DNA of 6,913 bases from Acidobacteriota bacterium (GTDB taxonomy: Bacteria > Acidobacteriota > Terriglobia > Terriglobales > Acidobacteriaceae). The notes beneath the pieces are model-generated. The model had not been told where the DNA came from. It saw nothing but the letters and a program-made list of their open reading frames with translations, and made no database searches. Shown here piece after piece: positions 1 through 5,662 of the stretch. Position numbers and translations under genes: made by a program. The stretch is from NCBI GenBank assembly GCA_021781255.1, contig JAJXXG010000824.1:1-6913 (forward strand), written 5' to 3'. Within the stretch, counting starts at the first letter, position 1. Every line of letters starts with the position of its first letter.

Positions 1-1100
1 GTGGCCAGTCGCACGGCATCCACCTTCTGCTGGTAAGCCTGCCGCTGGCGCTCATAGATGGGCAGGTCAGAACGCTGCACACCGGCGGGAATCTTGTACA
101 CCGGAACTCCGGTGTCCATCGTGCGGGCCTCAATCGCCTTGATCAGGCACTCGACCACGAGCGGCACTGTATCCGAGCGGTAGCGGAAATCAAGCGGCGC
201 CTCGCGTATCTCTTTCAGAATCGGCTGCATGCGGTCAATAGCGTTGGACCGCGCATACAGTAGTGGCTCAATAATGTAGTGCAGGTAGGTGTGGCGCACG
301 TCGTTCATCGGAATCTTGCCATTGACCGGCGAGACCACAACCACGTAATCCGAGCCGTAGATGCGGGCATTCACCAGCTTGGGCGAGAGCAATGGCTCAA
401 TCACCACAATGAACCGGCGGCCCACATAGGTGGAAGCGGGCATCTTCAGATACAGATTGGTGTTCACAATCATCTGCGAGAGAGGATCGTGCAGCCGGTC
501 GATCTCCTCGTCGTAGACGTGGTGCAGCGTGAGCCAGATGCCATGCAAATCCACGGCAGCAACAAAATCCCGAAGCAGCGGCAGAATCTCAACCACCTGC
601 GTAGAGTCCGGAGGCATCTCGGGGAGCTCCACCGTCGTCTCAAGCTCAGGCGGAGGGCTGAGATAGAGCGCCAGCGAGATGTACTGCGATATGTCCTTCT
701 CCGAGCCCGTCATGCGGTGCTGGGCAATGTAAAGGCACACCTTGTCGCGCTTGGCCCGGGCATCTTCGCTCTTGGCGAACGCCTGGTTCATCTCCTCGCG
801 GACGCGCTTGCGGATGGGAGCGCTGTCCTCCAGCCCCTCGTCGTACCCGCAGGCGTTCAGCGCCGCCGCCATCACAAACACCGGCTCCGAACTGACCAGC
901 GAGATGGTGGGCCCGGCGGGATCAACAAGCGTCGGAGCCTTCTCCTGCTCCACCGGCATGGAGGAAGAACTCTGCTGGCCGTGGGACGAGCTGCTGTCGG
1001 AGTTCTGGGCGCGGACGTAGGCCGGGGAGAAGGCGGCCAGCGCACAACAAGAGGCAACGACGCTGGCGGTTGCGATAGATCGAAGAGAAATAAACGGCAT
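1..1100 (-). CDS. Secreted protein with degenerate HxxxH metallopeptidase-like motif, partial (C-terminus beyond left edge)
   Basis: This reading frame is open from an ATG at 1100-1098 down to base 1, giving 366 codons with no stop, so the C-terminus lies outside the window. Residues 1-31 look like a Sec signal peptide: Arg7, then a hydrophobic stretch, with a likely cut near AYVRA|QN. A Ser/Gln-rich linker follows (about 33-48). The core (about 65-366) has alternating helices and strands. Around 228-256 two hydrophobic strands (RRFIVVIEPLL and YGSDYVVVVSP) lead into a helix with H270-T-Y-L-H274. This strand-strand-helix order with HxxxH recalls gluzincin zinc peptidases, but the catalytic Glu after the first His is Thr, so peptidase activity is doubtful. 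I recall similar uncharacterised proteins in Acidobacteriaceae, some with tetratricopeptide repeats further on, but I cannot verify that here. It follows the anti-sigma gene by 60 bp on the same strand and is probably the third gene of that operon. The ribosome binding site is weak (GCAGGG about 8 bases upstream). Confidence 0.85.
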   Translation of the reverse strand, partial: MPFISLRSIATASVVASCCALAAFSPAYVRAQNSDSSSSHGQQSSSSMPVEQEKAPTLVDPAGPTISLVSSEPVFVMAAALNACGYDEGLEDSAPIRKRVREEMNQAFAKSEDARAKRDKVCLYIAQHRMTGSEKDISQYISLALYLSPPPELETTVELPEMPPDSTQVVEILPLLRDFVAAVDLHGIWLTLHHVYDEEIDRLHDPLSQMIVNTNLYLKMPASTYVGRRFIVVIEPLLSPKLVNARIYGSDYVVVVSPVNGKIPMNDVRHTYLHYIIEPLLYARSNAIDRMQPILKEIREAPLDFRYRSDTVPLVVECLIKAIEARTMDTGVPVYKIPAGVQRSDLPIYERQRQAYQQKVDAVRLA

Positions 1101-1106
1101 TCAGGA

Positions 1107-1145
1107 ACCCTGCCTGCAAGTCTATTGAGGACGCGCGTGCAGGGT
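1107..1145 (-). promoter_or_regulatory. Inverted repeat overlapping the ribosome-binding region of the secreted-protein gene
   Basis: Read on the minus strand, ACCCTG/CAGGGT (1145-1140 with 1112-1107) and CCTGCA/TGCAGG (1143-1138 with 1118-1113) are two 6-bp pairings in overlapping registers. The downstream arm contains the only purine-rich Shine-Dalgarno-like bases before the ATG at 1100. A hairpin here could lower translation of the third operon gene relative to the sigma and anti-sigma genes. No T-run follows, so it does not look like a terminator. Only the repeats are directly visible; the function is inferred. Confidence 0.25.
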
Positions 1146-1160
1146 CAAACAGGCCCGCGC

Positions 1161-1844
1161 TCAGCCCCGCACCGATACGCCCGAGAAGGAGAGGACCGCG
1201 AGGCCGCGAACGGGCTGCCCGAAGAAGCGGGCCGGCTCAAAGACGCTGTACAGCAACAGGTTTTCCACCTGTGAGCGGGTGTCGGCGTCCGTCGGACCAG
1301 AGACGATGCGGTAGTCGTACACCTCGCCCTGCCCGTTGACGTATGCCTCGACCACAACAGGCCCGGACGTTGGCCGAATCGAGTCATCCCCGGCTCCGCT
1401 GGAGAGATACAGCAGGCGAGGTGCGGTCGCCATGCCCAGTGGCTCATCCCCCTTGGCCTGTGCTACCTCGGGCTGCGTAAACATGCCCACCAGCAGGGTC
1501 ACCGTGCCCAGCAGTAAAACCGCGCTCGCAAAACCGGCAGTCGCCTGCAGCAGAAAAGGACCCACCGTATTCTGCCAGGCCAGGCGCCAGCTTTCCAGCA
1601 CACTCTTGCGGCTGCGCGCCCGCTCGCGGCTCACGGCCACGCGGATGCGCAATACCAGATCCTCCGGCTCAGGCACCGGACCCAGCGCCGCCAGGGAGGA
1701 CTGCGTCTGCTTCAGCGCCGCCCATTCGTCGGCACACTCCCGGCAACTCTCCAGATGCCCGGCGATGCGCTGCATCTCGCGCCCCGTCAGCCGACCATCC
1801 AGATACTCTGAGAATTTGGATCTGATAGCTCCGCAGCCGTTCAT
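1161..1844 (-). CDS. Zinc-finger anti-sigma factor with transmembrane helix and TonB_C-like periplasmic domain
   Basis: A 227-residue single-pass membrane protein, likely the antagonist of the ECF sigma factor encoded just upstream. The N-terminal cytoplasmic part (1-45) carries the zinc-binding anti-sigma (zf-HC2/ZAS) signature H30-x3-C34-x2-C37, with Cys4 as a possible further ligand. A charged linker (59-95) leads to one hydrophobic helix at about 101-122. The periplasmic region ends with residues 161-224. These begin with strand-forming GPVVVEAYVNGQGEV, continue with RIVSGP, a helix (DTRSQVENLLLYSVF), then EPARFFGQPVRG and a last strand. That order, including the F-x-P-A...G-x-P-V pattern, matches the TonB C-terminal domain. 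The ATG overlaps the sigma stop codon (ATGA) and has a strong GGAGG four bases upstream (1849-1853), implying translational coupling. In ZAS-type pairs the antagonist holds the sigma factor at the membrane until a signal releases it. The anti-sigma call is firm; the TonB_C-like call rests on pattern reading. Confidence 0.93.
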   Translation of the reverse strand: MNGCGAIRSKFSEYLDGRLTGREMQRIAGHLESCRECADEWAALKQTQSSLAALGPVPEPEDLVLRIRVAVSRERARSRKSVLESWRLAWQNTVGPFLLQATAGFASAVLLLGTVTLLVGMFTQPEVAQAKGDEPLGMATAPRLLYLSSGAGDDSIRPTSGPVVVEAYVNGQGEVYDYRIVSGPTDADTRSQVENLLLYSVFEPARFFGQPVRGLAVLSFSGVSVRG

Positions 1845-2515
1845 CGCGCCTCCTCTCCAAGGGGCAACCCGACTCCCGTGCAGGTCGAGGAACGCACTTC
1901 CGGCGGCGAAGCCTGCAGCAGCGCCTTCAAACAGGCGCGGCCGCGAACCAGCCGGGATTTCACCGTTCCCAGATTCACGCCCTGCATCTCCGCTACTTCC
2001 TCGTACACAAATCCTTCAATGTCCCGCAGAATCAGCGTGGTGCGAAAGGGTTCAGGCACCTGGTTCAGTGCCGCCTCCACCCGCGCCCGATTTTCCGCGT
2101 GCATCACCATGTCAAACGGTCCCTCGGCAGGGTCCACAAGCATGTCCATGAGCGTAACCGGGGTGCCGGAGTCCGACTCACCCACCTCCTGCTCAATGGG
2201 TATCTCCTGCCGCTTGTGCCGAAGCCACCAGCGCCGCTGGTTGGAGCCTTCGTTCAAAGCAATCCGGTAAATCCAGGTCCGTAAGGACGACTCGCCATGA
2301 AAACCATGGACTCCTCGAAAGACCTTGACAAAGACTTCCTGGGTCAAATCGGCGGCATCGGCAGGGTTGTGCACGGTGCGCGCCAGCAAAGAGTAAATCG
2401 GTTGGTGGTAGCGCGCGATCAGCCATGCAAATGCGTCATCAGAACCGGCCTGAAGTTCTTCAATCAGGGCCGCTTCTTCTGACTGGAGCGAAAGCGCGCT
2501 GGCAAGATTACCCAT
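1841..2515 (-). CDS. ECF-subfamily RNA polymerase sigma factor (RpoE-like)
   Basis: A 224-residue group 4 (ECF) sigma70 protein with only regions 2 and 4. Region 2 occupies about 20-105. It includes the core-binding and -10-recognition signature DLTQEVFVKVFRG (about 56-68) and the aromatic segment LRTWIYRIALNEGSNQRR (about 78-95). A 40-residue linker rich in Asp and Glu follows. Region 4 occupies about 143-200, with ALNQVPEPFRTTLILRD and the helix-turn-helix YEEVAEMQGVNLGTVKSRL that would read the -35 element. I chose the ATG at 2515 because GGCGGA lies about seven bases upstream and the protein then starts close to the domain. An in-frame ATG at 2566 would add 17 residues but has no good ribosome binding site. 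The stop overlaps the anti-sigma start by 4 bp, the classic sigma/anti-sigma arrangement. The signal and regulon are unknown; envelope stress is the usual theme for such pairs. Confidence 0.95.
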   Translation of the reverse strand: MGNLASALSLQSEEAALIEELQAGSDDAFAWLIARYHQPIYSLLARTVHNPADAADLTQEVFVKVFRGVHGFHGESSLRTWIYRIALNEGSNQRRWWLRHKRQEIPIEQEVGESDSGTPVTLMDMLVDPAEGPFDMVMHAENRARVEAALNQVPEPFRTTLILRDIEGFVYEEVAEMQGVNLGTVKSRLVRGRACLKALLQASPPEVRSSTCTGVGLPLGEEAR

Positions 2516-2722
2516 CGTGAGGTCCGCCTGCAATTCAGAGTGCTCCCACCTTACAGCACCAGACATACATTTGGCATCTGTCCGCCTGACGCTGGTTCAT
2601 TCGGCTGCCATACTGCCACCACTCTTCCCCGTGGCGGATTCCGCTGCGGAGATTCTGTGCCTGACATGCGCGGGAGGTGAAACCACCATTCAAAGGCTTC
2701 CGGTTCCACGCGCTCTATTCTC

Positions 2723-2752
2723 TTAGACACCAGACACCCCCCAAAGTGTTCC
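2723..2752 (-). promoter_or_regulatory. Candidate ECF-type promoter for the sigma/anti-sigma operon
   Basis: On the minus strand GGAAC (2752-2748) resembles the -35 element of RpoE-type promoters. TCTAA (2727-2723) resembles the -10 element, 20 bases further on. The spacing is one to two bases longer than usual for RpoE-type sites. Transcription would begin about 200 bases before the sigma start codon. It would fit autoregulation, common for ECF operons, but a match to such short motifs can occur by chance. Confidence 0.22.
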
Positions 2753-2759
2753 CGGTCAC

Positions 2760-2818
2760 GTGTGTTTCCTCCGCGGCCAAAGCCCCTCGCCGCGGCGACG
2801 CAGCAGGATGGCACACAC
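2760..2818. repeat. Nested GC-rich inverted repeat (possible structured element)
   Basis: Three pairs of complementary arms nest in order: GTGTGT (2760-2765) with ACACAC (2813-2818), TCCT (2767-2770) with AGGA (2805-2808), and CCGCGG (2771-2776) with CCGCGG (2790-2795) around a 13-base loop. The second CCGCGG also lies within a 12-base perfect palindrome, TCGCCGCGGCGA (2787-2798), so alternative folds exist. No T-run follows on either strand. It could be a protein-binding site, a structured leader or chance in GC-rich DNA. Confidence 0.3.
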
Positions 2819-2868
2819 CCCGCCATTGCCCGTTCGGATGCGCCGGACATGCAATCAAAGCCGGGTGT

Positions 2869-2897
2869 TTGACGAATCCCGCCGAAGCGGAGACAAT
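2869..2897 (+). promoter_or_regulatory. Sigma70-type promoter of the tRNA-Ala gene
   Basis: TTGACG (2869-2874) matches the -35 consensus at five of six bases. GACAAT (2892-2897) matches the -10 consensus at four of six, with the optimal 17-base spacing. Transcription would start near 2904, giving a leader of about 18 bases before the mature tRNA at 2922. The position directly ahead of a stable RNA gene supports the call. Confidence 0.65.
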
Positions 2898-2921
2898 AAA
2901 GAAGTTGCATCCCCCGTACGT

Positions 2922-2997
2922 GGGCCTGTGGCGCAGCTGGGAGCGCGCTTCCATGGCATGGAAGAGGTCATCGGTTCGATCCCGATCAGGTCCACCA
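2922..2997 (+). tRNA. tRNA-Ala, anticodon GGC
   Basis: The 76 bases fold as a complete cloverleaf. The acceptor stem is GGGCCTG with CAGGTCC, including the G3-U70 wobble pair that is the main identity signal for alanyl-tRNA synthetase. The D stem is GCGC/GCGC with a GG in the loop. The anticodon stem CTTCC/GGAAG encloses the loop ATGGCAT, placing anticodon GGC at 2955-2957, which reads GCC and, by wobble, GCU codons. The T arm is ATCGG-TTCGATC-CCGAT. The discriminator is A, and CCA (2995-2997) is encoded in the DNA. Nothing is truncated. I saw no second copy of its 3' end in the window, so there is no sign of an integrated element. Its own promoter lies just upstream. Confidence 0.97.
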
Positions 2998-3025
2998 AAT
3001 CACCCCGCAATTCAGCCAACGCAAA

Positions 3026-3040
3026 ACGGTCGCAGACCGT
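3026..3040 (-). terminator. Small hairpin downstream of tRNA-Ala, terminator-like only on the minus strand
   Basis: ACGGTC (3026-3031) and GACCGT (3035-3040) form a perfect 6-bp stem with a 3-base loop. On the minus strand it is followed by TTTT, so it could stop leftward transcription before it runs through the tRNA gene in antisense. On the plus strand no T-run follows, so it is a poor terminator for the tRNA, although it might still mark the 3' end of the precursor. Confidence 0.3.
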
Positions 3041-3204
3041 GAGTTCGTGCGTCCAGTTCAGCCATCTTTCCGGCAACGCGTCTGCACCGTCGGCCGTCCC
3101 GTACAATTCTTCCTGCGCTACAACCATCAGAGCTACTCAGGGCGAGTCGGCTCGAATCGGTCGCCTGAGCCGCGACGCTCTGGCGGAAGCGGAATGGATG
3201 GCTC

Positions 3205-3954
3205 ATGATTCTGGAGATCTGCGTCGATTCTCTGGCCTCGGCGGTGACCGCGGAACGTGGCGGAGCAAACCGTGTGGAGCTATGCAGCGACCTGATCGAG
3301 GGCGGCATTACTCCCAGCGCAGGGCTCATCCAGGCAGTGCGCTCCGCCATCTCCATCGATCTCTTTGTCATGATTCGCCCGCGTGGCGGTGACGTGTCGT
3401 ATTCCCCTCAGGAGTTTGACATCATGCAGGCCGATATCCTCCATGCCGGGTGCCTTGGTGCCAATGGCGTGGTTCTCGGCATGCTGCAAACAGACGGCAA
3501 GGTGGATATTTCGCGCACGGCAGAGCTGGTGAAGCTGGCCCAGCCCATGCAGGTCACCTTTCATCGCGCCATCGATCTGACGCCCGATCTGGAAGCGGCC
3601 TGCGAAGATGTCATCGCCACCGGCGCACACCGTATCCTCACCTCCGGCGGAATGCCGACGGCGCTATCCGGCGCAGAACAGATTGCGCGCCTGGTTCGCC
3701 GGGCTGGCAACCGCATTCGCATCATGGCTGGCAGCGGCATCCATCCTCGCAATGCGGCAGAGCTGCTGCAAACCACCGGCGCCACAGAACTGCACGCATC
3801 CCTGCGCAGGCCGGTGGCGAGCCCTGCCGGCTACCGCGATCGCGGCATCGGATTGGGACAGCAGAAGGACGCAGAGTTCCTTCGCTATGAGCTGCTGGAA
3901 GAGGATGTCCGCTCCCTGCGCAACGTCATGGACTCGATGCGTCCCCATTCTTAG
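3205..3954 (+). CDS. cutC: CutC family protein (copper homeostasis family, TIM barrel)
   Basis: The 249 residues match the CutC family over the full normal length. Visible signatures are the N-terminal EICVDSLASAVTAERGGANRVELC (split here by position: E4 to C27), IEGGITPSAGL (31-41), FVMIRPRGGD (54-63), GANGVVLG (85-92), VTFHRAIDL (117-125), RILTSGG (143-149), IMAGSGIHPRNAAEL (173-187) and ELHASL (195-200). The fold is a cytoplasmic TIM barrel. In Escherichia coli the copper sensitivity once credited to cutC was later traced largely to the small RNA MicL encoded at the 3' end of the gene. A direct role of the protein in copper handling is therefore uncertain, and no copper gene lies nearby. 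The start follows a modest GGATGG; other nearby ATGs are out of frame or stop at once. TACAAT at 3102-3107 could be a -10 element, but its -35 is poor. Read-through from the tRNA promoter is also possible. Confidence 0.95.
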   Translation: MILEICVDSLASAVTAERGGANRVELCSDLIEGGITPSAGLIQAVRSAISIDLFVMIRPRGGDVSYSPQEFDIMQADILHAGCLGANGVVLGMLQTDGKVDISRTAELVKLAQPMQVTFHRAIDLTPDLEAACEDVIATGAHRILTSGGMPTALSGAEQIARLVRRAGNRIRIMAGSGIHPRNAAELLQTTGATELHASLRRPVASPAGYRDRGIGLGQQKDAEFLRYELLEEDVRSLRNVMDSMRPHS

Positions 3955-3978
3955 ACAACACTGGCTTCTCCGGTACAC

Positions 3979-4015
3979 GAATTGAAGACAAGAACGAATC
4001 CGCCATCTTCAATTC
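3979..4015. terminator. Inverted repeat in the convergent gap, possible bidirectional terminator
   Basis: GAATTGAAGA (3979-3988) and TCTTCAATTC (4006-4015) form a perfect 10-bp stem around a 17-base loop. CCGG at 3970-3973 and 4015-4018 could extend it past a bulge. It lies 24 bases after the cutC stop and 19 bases after the stop of the convergent CE15 gene. That is where a shared terminator is expected, but there is no clear T-run on either side. Confidence 0.45.
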
Positions 4016-4034
4016 CGGCCCTTGCTCCAGCAGG

Positions 4035-5588
4035 CTACGGATGAGGCGCGCTGTGGCCGATGAACTTGTCGGCCCACGCAATGAAGTAGCGCATGTTCGG
4101 TGCATCGGTGTGCCCGCCATCATGCTGCCGCCACGCGAGCCTTCCTTCCAGCAGCCCCTGGTTTACCGGCGGCATCTTCGCAGCGTGGTAGTCCTGCTGC
4201 ACCCCGAGTCCTTTCGCCCCCAGCAACTCCCAAACGCGGCTCGCATCCACGGTCGCCATAAAGCTGCCCTCGTGATCCAGCCAGTGCGCATCACCCTTCG
4301 CCGGAATTCCGTAGCTGATAAACGTAAGCCGTGGCGCGCACAGCGCAATCAGCTCATTGGAGTCCACCGGAATGTCGCCCGGGTGCATGGCGCCAAAGAC
4401 GGCGTTCGAGGCGCCATACTTCATAAAGTTGCCGGCCATCCAGTAGTACTCGCCGCCGGTCAGGCTCTCCACCGCCTCGCCGTAGTTACGCCGCAACGGC
4501 GTAGCGCCTCCTTTGCCGGAGGAGCCAACAAGCACCATAGCAAATCGCGGATCGTAGGCCATCGTGACAAGCGCAGCCTTGCCGTAACGGGAGACGCCCT
4601 CAATGCCCGCGTGTTTCGCATCCACCGCCGGATCGGTTCCAAGGTAGTCCAGCGCGCGGGACGCGCCCCAGGCCCAGGCACGCAGCGCGCCCCAGTCGTC
4701 CGGCTTGCGCGGCTGTCCTTTGTTCACCAGGCCGATAATGCCGCGCGTCATGCCTGCTCCGTCATCTGCCTGCACGCTCGTAGGGTCCAGCAGGGCAAAG
4801 CCCCATCCGTCGGCAATCAACTGCCAGGTGTTCGGCAGGCCGCCATCCTCATTCAGCTGCGGAAACTGGAACGGTGTAGCCTTGACCGGCTGCCACGCCG
4901 GGTGCTGCTCAAGGACAGTCTGCAACGACGGATCCTGCCGGATAAGAACTTCCTTCCACGCCTGATTGATGCGTTCCAGTTCGTCGCCAGACGGCTCATT
5001 GGGAGCCGGAAAGCCCGCCCGGCCAAACAGGATGAGTACCGGCACGGGCCCATGCGCATTCGCCGGAGTCACCAGCGTCATGTGCAGTTGCACGCGGATG
5101 AGCGGATATGACGAGTTATCCACCGTGCCGATCAGGTCCTTTGCGACCACCGGATTAAAGCCAATCCGCTCATGATCCACGGCCTTCACCGTCCACTTCA
5201 CCGCCGGCACATCCTTCGGCACGCGGCCATACACATACTGTGAAAACATATCGAGCAGTTCCGGGCGGCGCTGCTGCCACCACATCTGCGCCGTCGTAAC
5301 CTTTGCGCCGTTCTGCATCGTCAGCGGATCGGGAAGATTCGGGTACGGGTTTGCCTGCGACTCATCGTAGTTGGCGTGGTTCGGAGCCTTTTCATCCCCG
5401 CTTGGCCCCGGACGCAGCGCCTTGATCCCAAGCTGGTCCATCATGTTCTGGTGGTCCTGCTCGGCGGTAAACGTCACCGGTGCAGCGGTGGAAGCGGGCG
5501 CGGAGGTCTGCGCCACGCCAGCCAACGAGGCGGCCAAGGCCACGGCGAAACCCACCAGGCAAGGAGATATTCCAGATCGAATCCGCAC
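4035..5588 (-). CDS. Exported CE15-family carbohydrate esterase (glucuronoyl esterase-like)
   Basis: The 517-residue protein is an alpha/beta hydrolase of carbohydrate esterase family 15. Family members characterised so far cleave the ester between 4-O-methyl-glucuronic acid on xylan and lignin alcohols. Residues 1-26 form a signal peptide (Arg2, Arg4, hydrophobic core, cut near AGVAQ), placing it in the periplasm or outside the cell. The nucleophile elbow is GVSRYGK (331-337) with Ser333; the G-x-S-R-x-G-K form is diagnostic of CE15. The RRNYGE segment (366-371) offers Glu371 as catalytic acid, and the HWLDHEG segment (435-441) offers an alternative acid, since bacterial members vary at this position. 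His493 in HDGGHTDAP completes the triad. The GTG at 5588 is chosen because AGGGAGGG lies just upstream; a TTG at 5603 would overlap that site. It is divergent from the SGNH esterase gene, consistent with shared work on xylan. True substrate specificity cannot be read from the sequence. Confidence 0.92.
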   Translation of the reverse strand: MRIRSGISPCLVGFAVALAASLAGVAQTSAPASTAAPVTFTAEQDHQNMMDQLGIKALRPGPSGDEKAPNHANYDESQANPYPNLPDPLTMQNGAKVTTAQMWWQQRRPELLDMFSQYVYGRVPKDVPAVKWTVKAVDHERIGFNPVVAKDLIGTVDNSSYPLIRVQLHMTLVTPANAHGPVPVLILFGRAGFPAPNEPSGDELERINQAWKEVLIRQDPSLQTVLEQHPAWQPVKATPFQFPQLNEDGGLPNTWQLIADGWGFALLDPTSVQADDGAGMTRGIIGLVNKGQPRKPDDWGALRAWAWGASRALDYLGTDPAVDAKHAGIEGVSRYGKAALVTMAYDPRFAMVLVGSSGKGGATPLRRNYGEAVESLTGGEYYWMAGNFMKYGASNAVFGAMHPGDIPVDSNELIALCAPRLTFISYGIPAKGDAHWLDHEGSFMATVDASRVWELLGAKGLGVQQDYHAAKMPPVNQGLLEGRLAWRQHDGGHTDAPNMRYFIAWADKFIGHSAPHP

Positions 5589-5592
5589 GCAA

Positions 5593-5600
5593 CCCTCCCT
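5593..5600 (-). promoter_or_regulatory. Strong ribosome binding site that fixes the CE15 start
   Basis: On the minus strand AGGGAGGG contains a GGAGG core five bases before the GTG at 5588-5586. This is ideal spacing and supports the GTG over the in-frame TTG at 5603, which lies just upstream of the site and would place it inside the coding region. Confidence 0.8.
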
Positions 5601-5616
5601 CAAGCTGATAAGCTTG
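5601..5616. promoter_or_regulatory. 16-bp palindrome in the divergent esterase intergenic region, candidate operator
   Basis: CAAGCT (5601-5606), a GATA centre and AGCTTG (5611-5616) make a perfect inverted repeat. It lies in the 74-bp gap between the divergent CE15 and SGNH genes, directly upstream of the CE15 ribosome binding site. A dimeric regulator could bind here and control one or both genes. Alternatively the RNA hairpin could influence CE15 translation. No regulator gene is present in the window. Confidence 0.4.
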
Positions 5617-5662
5617 CTTGCAAAAAGCGATTTACTTCGCGCCCCATACTAAATCTTTCGCC

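Larger units (their letters stand above)
2516..2921. other. 406-bp gene-free region between the sigma operon and tRNA-Ala
   Basis: No convincing protein gene is present. Open frames here lack family-like sequence and ribosome binding sites, and several read through the tRNA. The region holds a candidate ECF-type promoter facing left (2723-2752), a nested GC-rich inverted repeat (2760-2818) and a clear sigma70-type promoter facing right for the tRNA (2869-2897). A 9-base direct repeat, GTCCGCCTG on the plus strand, occurs at 2522-2530 and 2580-2588, just upstream of the two candidate sigma-factor start regions; its meaning is unclear. Confidence 0.6.

Noticed and set aside
279..1274. Long plus-strand open frame (331 codons)
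   Set aside because: It is antisense to the secreted-protein gene. Its translation is His/Arg-rich and low in family-like pattern, typical of the reverse of a GC-rich gene. The minus frame is open throughout with a signal peptide and sensible composition.
1336..2151. Plus-strand open frame (271 codons) across the sigma/anti-sigma genes
   Set aside because: It is antisense to two clearly recognisable proteins and is Ser/Arg/Pro-rich with no domain.
2551..2577. Eight-codon minus-strand mini-ORF (MPNVCLVL) ahead of the sigma gene
   Set aside because: It has a GGCGGA-like sequence, but only two bases from the ATG, and shows no attenuator-type codon run. It is too short to support.
2970..2997. 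tRNA 3' end as a possible integration (att) site
   Set aside because: I found no repeat of this segment in the window and no integrase or phage gene nearby.
2760..3392. Plus-strand open frame running through the tRNA and into cutC
   Set aside because: It crosses a complete tRNA gene and overlaps cutC in another frame, with no ribosome binding site or domain.
4041..5111. Plus-strand open frame (356 codons) opposite the CE15 gene
   Set aside because: The minus strand has the CE15 Ser and His motifs in frame. The plus translation is an Arg/His-rich shadow.
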